64,000 nucleotides of DNA from Epichloe hybrida (taxonomy: Eukaryota > Ascomycota > Sordariomycetes > Hypocreales > Clavicipitaceae): positions 3,472,001-3,536,000 of the forward strand of contig JAFEKR010000002.1 in assembly GCA_019022495.1 (NCBI GenBank), in the 5' to 3' direction. Every line of letters starts with the position of its first letter. The first letter of the stretch is position 1. A model generated the notes under the pieces. The model was given only the letters and a program-made list of their open reading frames with translations. It did not search any database and was not told the origin of the DNA. A program made the position numbers and the translations under genes. Of the stretch, positions 57,668-64,000 are shown in pieces.

Positions 57668-59571
57668 GGCTAGGAACGCTGTATGAAGAGATTTGCTCTT
57701 ATCCAAAGCAAAGTGCGAAGGGATCTGTCATCTACAATGGTGAGCATCCCGAATGTGGCGGATTTACATCATGATACGTTTTATGGACCTGAGACTTAGC
57801 AAGATCGGATGAATATGATTGATGCTGATGGGGCTTTGTAGCAGCAAAATGACTGGAGGATCTCTCCCGAAAAAAATGCCAAAAAGGGAAGAAAAATGCA
57901 CAGATAAGAAAAAGACAGAAAACGAAGGGGAATTCTCCAGGGCAAAATTGAAATCCCTGGATTATGCAAGTCAGCCAGCGCGGCACTTGGTCAGAAGCTT
58001 GAGAAGTCGAAGTCTGGTTGGAATGAGCGGAAAATTTTGAGGCCGAGTTGCGAGATGCCTGGTGGAGAGTGTGGGGGGGAAGTTGGGTAGGGTGGGGCCT
58101 CTAAAATCCGAATTAGGCAGGCAGTGAAAACCCCACTGTGGCAACGCCCTTCTCACAAATTCGCGATTAATCACCACGGGCTATAGCTAGGGGGAACAGA
58201 ATTTCCTTTCCCCTCGATACCCTGGCAGATGGTAGTAATTGCGCGCTACGACAACCAGAACAACCAGAACCAAAAGAAAAAAAGAATTCTTATCTCATAA
58301 TTACCTTATAAATGTCGAAGACAACACCAGACAAGATCGTTATGACGGAGGCACAACGGCTCCATAGCTACATCAACGCAGTCCAACCAGAGATTGCCAA
58401 CAAACAGCGACAATTGATTGAACACTTGGCCTTTCCCTTCGATACCTGACACCTCGTCGAGTTCCCATCTACATCAGCATCTTTAACACGCGATAATCGA
58501 TACATCTAAGCTTGATAGCGCGTACGCCAACAACTGTCAGCAGTAATATAATTATTCTATGGCATTAAATGCCTCCAGGAGATTCCTAGATGATCGCCTA
58601 CGTATCAGCCACCTGTTAAACTTCTCCTAGTTATTGAGTACTTGCTGCGATTAGATATCATTACGCGGATTCAGAAGCTGGCTTACTCTTATGAACCAAA
58701 ATTTCGAGTCATTGCTGCCATATTATCCCTTTTTATGATCATGCCATTGCAGCATGTACAAGTCGTGACAAACCTTCGGAGGGTATTATAATGGACGTTG
58801 ACCTTGATCTTTTACCATTCTGCCTCGCCACTCATGACTTATACTTGCTACAACAGCATAATTATAAAAAGGGAAAATATAGCAGCGTTAACTGAAATTT
58901 CGGTTTGTGAGAGCGAGCCAGCTTCTTAATCCACGTAATAACATCTCATTGCAACAAGTACAAGTCGTGAGTGGCGTGGCAGGATGGTAAAAGATAAAAG
59001 GTCAACGTGCATTATAACACTTTCCGAATGTGAGATAATGCAAGTGATGAAAAGAGATGATGATGATTGAGTAGCTAGGAAATCTATCGAAAGGAAAGGG
59101 AAGCTATATATAAGCTTCAAGATCTATCGACGAAGAGGAAGGATGAACAGAGAACCTAATCATTGAAAGGTTTGATCAACAAACGAAGCACGGCACGGAT
59201 CACGATAACAAACGCGATACGGGTGCCTGCTTCAACAAGGAAAAGTAACGCCTGAGATGTGAGGCTGCGATATCCAACACCAGAGGTTTGCTTGGCTAGG
59301 AAACCAAACCCCCTCCAAAACCTCCAAAACCCAATGGACAAGTTTTGAGTCATGCCGACTTGTCAACCCTGCTATCACGGGCTTCATTCACATGCCCCGC
59401 CAACAGCTTGACAAGGGATCGAGGTCGCAGGATGAAGAAGCGGTACTCCGGTTCCGTACTGCTGACTATGAAAATCGAAATCTACATTCTTATTACGAAG
59501 CACAGATAAGGATGGGTCTCGTGCGCCGACAATTCCTACGTAACAACCCTCGAGATTAGACTGTTTTCACG
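57668..59571. other. Gene-free stretch with degraded repeat sequence
   Basis: Promoter of the WW-domain gene, then AT-rich sequence from about 58200. It includes a 45-codon frame (58312-58449), a loosely repeated TTTCCC.TCGATACC (58208 and 58432) and an imperfect inverted repeat at 58785-59017. It looks like decayed repetitive DNA; no gene supported. Confidence 0.5.
58785..59017. repeat. Imperfect inverted repeat (arms about 70 bp)
   Basis: 58785-58855 and 58950-59017 are inverted copies of each other around a 95-bp AT-rich centre. Shared stretches include ATTATAATG.ACGTTGACC, TTTTACCAT and GCCACTCA. Several mismatches are C/T or G/A transitions, as RIP would leave. A related fragment (GCA.CATGTACAAGTCGTGA) occurs again at about 58750-58768. 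Confidence 0.7.
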
Positions 59572-60771
59572 ATGCATCATCGCCAATTTGTCTTCCTGAC
59601 CACCTCTCTATCCCTCAACACCGTCGCTCTCGCAGCTGCCACGCCCATCTCCGACCCCAGATGCACATGCTACCTCACCAACGGCACTGAGCCAACATTC
59701 TACAAGACCCACCGATTCTTCGACTTTCGCAACCTCACCCAATTCGCCTCCAGGAGCATCCCAGAGATCATCTCCTCCCCCGAAGACACATCCTCCGCCC
59801 CTCCCACCAGTTCGTTCTTCACATCCCCCCTCTGGACATCGACATGGCAGGCTCAATCATGGAACAACTCCAAGTCAGGCACGCTCAACGGCGACGCCAC
59901 CATCCTGATGATCAACTCCCCCAACAACATCTACATTCAACCCGACAACGGCTCTTCCTCGTCGGACTCGCCCCCAAAAACACATCTCGCCATGCGGACG
60001 TCCCGACAACCCACCTTCCAGACCTCGTCTGAATTCCAGGCCCTCTCCTCCACTTACCATTGCCTATCTCTCCGTACGCTCGCCCGCACAACAGGCAGTC
60101 CCGGCGCCGTATCCGCAGTATTCACCTACCGTGATGCCAAATCCCCAGCAGACATCCAAGAGGCAGACATGGAGATGCTCACGCGCGGGCCCAGAAACAA
60201 AGTCCAGTACACGAACCAGCCTTCGTACACCACTGGCGGAGGCCAAGGCCAGGGAGGTGATGCTAATCTCCGTGCCACGAGAAACGCAACATTACCCTAC
60301 GCGAAAGAATGGACAGACTGGGCCGTCCACAGGCTGGACTGGACGCCCATGCGAAGCACGTGGTACGTAGACGGCCAACAAGTCGCTAGCATAGCCTTCC
60401 AAGTACCCCGCGACCCAGCGGGCATCAATTTCAACGCGTGGAGCGACGGCGGCTCTTGGAGCGGCAACATGAGTATAGGCAGCGAGGCGACACTACAGAT
60501 TCAGTGGATTGAAATGCTGTATAATACCACCGAGAAGACGACAACTCGACGGGACGGAACAGGAGCACAGTTGGATCCACGAGATTCTGCCGCCGTCAAC
60601 AAAGAGGAATATCGAGTGGTGTGCAGCATCGACGAGGCTTCCGAGACAAGAGGAGCTGCCGTCAAGCTATGGGGCGACGATGAAAGTCAGGCCGGAGTGC
60701 TCGTGTCGGCAGTGACGTGCGCACTACTGGCCAGACTTGGTGTTCTCTGGGTCTTGGTGATGACGCTGTAA
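59572..60771 (+). CDS. Secreted GH16-family glucanase/transglycosylase-like protein
   Basis: Single exon, 399 aa. Residues 1-23 are a signal peptide (FVFLTTSLSLNTVALAAATP). The concanavalin-like beta-sandwich follows, with the GH16 catalytic motif ExDxE at Glu197, Asp199, Glu201 (QEADMEM). Downstream, EWTDWAVHRLDWTPMRSTWYVDGQQV is typical of the second half of GH16 domains. There are several N-glycosylation sequons (NGTE, NLTQ, NNSK, NMSI, NTTE). A hydrophobic C-terminal stretch (~376-399) after a variable linker suggests a GPI anchor or membrane tether. GH16 enzymes act on beta-1,3/1,4-glucans or crosslink wall chitin and glucan; which applies here is not clear. Confidence 0.87.
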   Translation: MHHRQFVFLTTSLSLNTVALAAATPISDPRCTCYLTNGTEPTFYKTHRFFDFRNLTQFASRSIPEIISSPEDTSSAPPTSSFFTSPLWTSTWQAQSWNNSKSGTLNGDATILMINSPNNIYIQPDNGSSSSDSPPKTHLAMRTSRQPTFQTSSEFQALSSTYHCLSLRTLARTTGSPGAVSAVFTYRDAKSPADIQEADMEMLTRGPRNKVQYTNQPSYTTGGGQGQGGDANLRATRNATLPYAKEWTDWAVHRLDWTPMRSTWYVDGQQVASIAFQVPRDPAGINFNAWSDGGSWSGNMSIGSEATLQIQWIEMLYNTTEKTTTRRDGTGAQLDPRDSAAVNKEEYRVVCSIDEASETRGAAVKLWGDDESQAGVLVSAVTCALLARLGVLWVLVMTL

Positions 60772-62877
60772 GACATGAATGATGACGATCAACTCAACTC
60801 AACTTTTTGTTACAAAAAAAAAAAATGAAATGATGACGAGACTACATTTGAAGAGTCCGTCCTCCCACAACACTCACTTACCATTCATCATCTCTGTCTG
60901 GCTTATGCCCCGGCCCACATCTGCCCTCCACACCTCACACTTGATGCAATGACGACAACTACAAAACAAGAAAGACATGCTGCTTTTCGTCCGGCCCGGA
61001 AGTTTAAACACAATTAGAAAGACGAATTCCACACGGAGAGGATGAGGGTGTGGGTGAGGGGGTGTTGTACTCCGTACCACTCACCTCCTGATACGAACCA
61101 GAGTCATGTGATGCTGGCTCGCCGCCCCACGCACAGGTTTTCCCGCATGAGCTCTGTGGAGATGTGAAACCGGGGAAATATGTATGTATGTAATCCGTAA
61201 GCATGCTACATTTAAGTAAGCGACAACGCACGGCCAAATCTTGGCACTTGCTTGCACCTCACACATGCTCCGCACACATATAACAGGAAGTTGCCCACCA
61301 ACCAACCAATCAAACCACCACCCAGTCAGCCATCTCGGCCATCTCGGCCATCGTACTCACACAAGTCGAAAAGTCGGAGGAGTACAAGATCCATGCAATG
61401 CCAATATCCTGTATGTTGTACTCCGTATGGATCCAGCTCATACTTGACATACATGTACGGCGCTGTCGACAGAATCTACATCCTTGCTGAATCTCACGAT
61501 AAGTTCCTGTTGGGATTCTCTTTCCCCGCCCTCCCTACGGCGCACCAAAGTGGAACGTACCTACCATACATGTATGTACTTGGCCGAGACCCGCTCACCC
61601 AAGTCCGCTCTTCGCCGTCCTCGTGATCCGAGAAATGTCTCCCTTCAATGTCATGCTCACACGGACCTGAGACACGCCTCCTCCACACCGACCAGACGTT
61701 GGCTTGACGGAAGCGGTTTGGTAGAGTGAGTGAGAGAGGACAAGTAGTTGCCCATTGGACATCGGCCATTATCGTCATCCGCCCGTCAGGCTCGGAGGAG
61801 AATGCATCTTCATTCAAAATGGCCTTCCTGGCAACCAATGCTACCTGCAATTTCTGTCCCAACGCTGATATATCTGAAATACACGAAACATAGTAGGCAA
61901 CTGCCACGAAACAAATCCCGACAGAAAGCGTCATATTAAAACATAAAGAAGTGAGGCGGATAGAAAAGAAGAAGAAACACGTCCTGCAAACTTTCGACTG
62001 CCTGAGTTGTCGTAGAATCACTGAATCAATCGTGCTTTTGTTCCATTTGTCGTTGTGTATGTTTCCGAGAACACGTATTTCCTTCTGCCCGACGGCGCCG
62101 GCGCCGAAAGAAATCATTTTAATGCAGTATGAATTTAAACATCACTTCTGCATGAACCTCTTCCTTCTAATGCCTTGGGTTCTGTTTGCTAGGCCCCGTC
62201 TTCGTGGAGTTTCGAATCGCTTGGTATATCTGATTAGTCAGATATGTCTATCCTGATAGACTGATCTGCCAGGACGCCTGGAAGGAACGCAGACATCACG
62301 CCACAAGAAGCGTCGGTGAATAGTGGGCACAACACAACACTGGCCAAGCAATAATAACTTTTATAAAAAATGACAATGGTAGTAGAATCGGCGCAGCCAT
62401 AATGATAATAGGTCGTAACAAATTTTCGCTCAAACGGTGTTGACATGTAATGCTCTTTCCTTTTTCAAGCCTCTCAGCTTAGAGCAAGACTTGCGCGTCT
62501 CCACGCAAGCCAACTTCGCGTTAGACACCGATACAGCGGGGCCCCATATCGGTGCAGAGCAAAGACATCACTTTCGTGAATGAATCCGGTTCGGTGTTTC
62601 CACTGGGAGACCGTTGCTTTGCGCTGAACAGTCGGGCTCAAACTCATGTATTGCCGAATGCTTCGCCTGTACTCGGGTGTTGTCTTTGAAGCTCGTGCTG
62701 AGGGCCACAGTTGGTCGGGTTTTTTTTCTTCTGTTTTTTTTTTTCGTTCATATGTGCGTCGGATACTGATTTTGAGATCGTCGTGACAACTGTACTCGTA
62801 CTGACATAGTTTCCTGGTTGACGAGATGAGTGCACCGTTGATGCAATTCGTTGTAGAGAGAAGGGTCTACAGCCCCG
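60772..62877. other. Gene-free stretch
   Basis: 2.1 kb with two TACTCCGTA motifs (61068-61076, 61419-61427), the variant TAATCCGTA (about 61191) and T- or A-rich runs (60813-60824, 62718-62745). A 207-codon minus-strand frame (61494-62117) has no recognisable features. Confidence 0.5.
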
Positions 62878-64000
62878 TCATCGCATGCTGGTTTGATCGA
62901 AAGAGAATTGTTGATTGGGGAAAGCCATGCTGGCGCTCAAGCCAAAGGGGTCCCAGTCCTGATGATCGAGGAGCGTGGTCGTCGGTGGGAAATGCTGTCC
63001 AGAAACCGATGCGTGATGGCCGCCGTGTTCATGGTGCGGGGGGCCTGTAGAAGTTGGAGAGAGTAACATGGGTTGTGTTGTGTCACTGTTGAAAGTGACG
63101 CTAAAACCACCAGATCCGCTACGAGTTTCGAGCTCAGAATCATCGACCATGTCGGCCTGATTATCGTACTCGTGATCTGCCATTGTATATTATGTTAGTG
63201 ACTCAGCAGACAAGTCTACTCATGCATGTTCCTAGAGTGACTCACCCAACGGGTCGACATGATTTTGGAATGAAGGAGTTGGGTAGAAGGAGGCTCCGGC
63301 GCCAGCTACAGAGCTTCGGGGGGTTTGGATTGCGCCACTGAGGGACATTTGCTGGCGGCCGAGGCCTGAAATACATCCTCGCATTGAGATGCTGTCAGAA
63401 GGAGCAGGAGAAAACTTTGAGCCCGCGTTAGTGGGCGAATTTGAATGAGACGAAGGGGTAGGGCGGTTCTTCGGTGAGCTGGCTGACTTGGGAGCCTGCG
63501 AGCCGCTGCCGGCTGGCTCCAGCTTAGGTGCGATGCTTGAATTGGACTTGCGATTGTGGTGCTGCCGATTCATGATAGGTTTCTGAATGGTCGGCGGTTG
63601 TACAATGTTCCGGGGAACATGGGCCGGGCCTAGACTAGGGGTGTCGGCCTTTGCTTGCAATTCAGCCTGAACATCGATGCCTAATGAAACAGAAGCCTTG
63701 TTAACATCTATCCAGCGTCATCGTCAAAGCGGAGGTGTCATCGCTGGTAATAAGTAATGAATGACCTTTCTCAAGAAGGATTCGCTCCAGCAGCGAGTTT
63801 TTGTACCGCAGCATCAAACACTCACCGGCAGCGTTTCGATGAGCGGACTGGAGATTGTGCAAGTTGGATTCATGAACCCGAATCGTCTCCTCAAGCTGTT
63901 TAATGTACTCGGTTCGGCGCTCGCGGAATGCGGCCTGAGCCTGACGATTCCGCTGCTTGCGCTCCTCCGATGTTGCGTATATCTGACGCCTTCATGTCAG
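62878..64000 (-). CDS. bZIP transcription factor (3' part, runs off window)
   Basis: Three exons are visible: 63766-63982, 63246-63680 and 62878-63176. An in-frame TGA just above 63982 and a GTCAG there indicate an acceptor, so the start lies off the right edge. The first visible exon holds the basic region (EERKQRNRQAQAAFRERR, with the N-x7-R DNA-contact signature) running into a leucine zipper (YIKQLEETIRVHES...LHNL...CLMLRYKNSLLERILLEK). The rest is disordered and rich in Ser/Pro/Gln/His, ending FGLSASMAFPNQQFSFDQTSMR. The donor of the intron after GLLEKG-type sequence (G|GTCATT) is weak. Predicted nuclear regulator; resembles fungal bZIP proteins linked to stress and cell-wall integrity (impression from memory). 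Confidence 0.9.

Noticed and set aside
58312..58449. 45-codon frame beginning MSKTTPDKIVMTEAQRLH
   Set aside because: It lies in decayed AT-rich sequence without a recognisable partner exon; it could be a transposon remnant but cannot be supported as a gene.
61494..62117. 207-codon minus-strand frame
   Set aside because: No recognisable motif, irregular composition with odd Phe and Cys runs, and no conserved pattern; length can arise by chance.
3..63990. tRNA, rRNA and CRISPR features
   Set aside because: No cloverleaf-compatible arms, rRNA-like sequence or regularly spaced repeats were noticed by eye; a dedicated tRNA scan would be needed to exclude tRNAs.

Overview
The window is nuclear DNA of a filamentous ascomycete. 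Genes carry short introns (about 45-165 nt, mostly GT-AG with fungal branch points), lie on both strands at moderate density, and include fungus-specific families: a highly reducing polyketide synthase, an RTA1-like transporter, a GPI-anchored wall protein and Whi5-like and Pex8-like proteins. Gene content and protein style suggest Sordariomycetes, probably Hypocreales. That placement is inference from family resemblance, without a database search.

Layout. 0-8.5 kb: the N-terminal part of a DDR48-like 'SYGSSGRTGG' repeat protein (runs off the left edge), an aminoglycoside-phosphotransferase-fold protein, peroxin Pex8 (with an in-frame TAA), a TMEM170-like membrane protein and the CaaX methyltransferase Ste14. 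9-15.3 kb: a stretch of gene relics (sterol O-acyltransferase-like, hexapeptide acetyltransferase and 3-isopropylmalate dehydrogenase fragments) around the intact polyadenylation factor Pfs2. 16-25 kb: a two-gene divergent polyketide module, a 2200-aa KS-AT-DH-ER-KR-ACP synthase without C-methyltransferase or thioesterase, facing a LovG-like serine hydrolase that could release its product. 25-28 kb: gene-poor DNA with a 522-bp inverted-repeat element flanked by 8-bp target duplications and a 7-copy 11-bp tandem repeat. 28-33.3 kb: a Whi5-like cell-cycle repressor, aspartyl aminopeptidase and an RTA1 family protein. 33.3-42.9 kb: mostly non-coding, with a decayed AT-rich Tc1/mariner transposase and one GPI-anchored tandem-repeat wall protein. 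42.9-58 kb: a housekeeping block (tRNA exportin Los1, an unrecognised His/Gln-rich protein, Ypp1, Rix1, a WW-domain protein). 58-64 kb: a degraded repeat region, a GH16-like secreted glucanase/transglycosylase, a 2-kb empty stretch, and a bZIP factor running off the right edge.

How parts may work together: the polyketide synthase has no release domain and the hydrolase across a 1.1-kb shared promoter has the GFSEG nucleophile motif of LovG, so they probably form a minimal synthesis/release pair. Pex8/TMEM170-like and Ypp1/Rix1 also sit on shared divergent promoters. A 9-bp motif, TACTCCGTA, recurs at least 13 times, always outside genes, and is not explained by any annotated feature.
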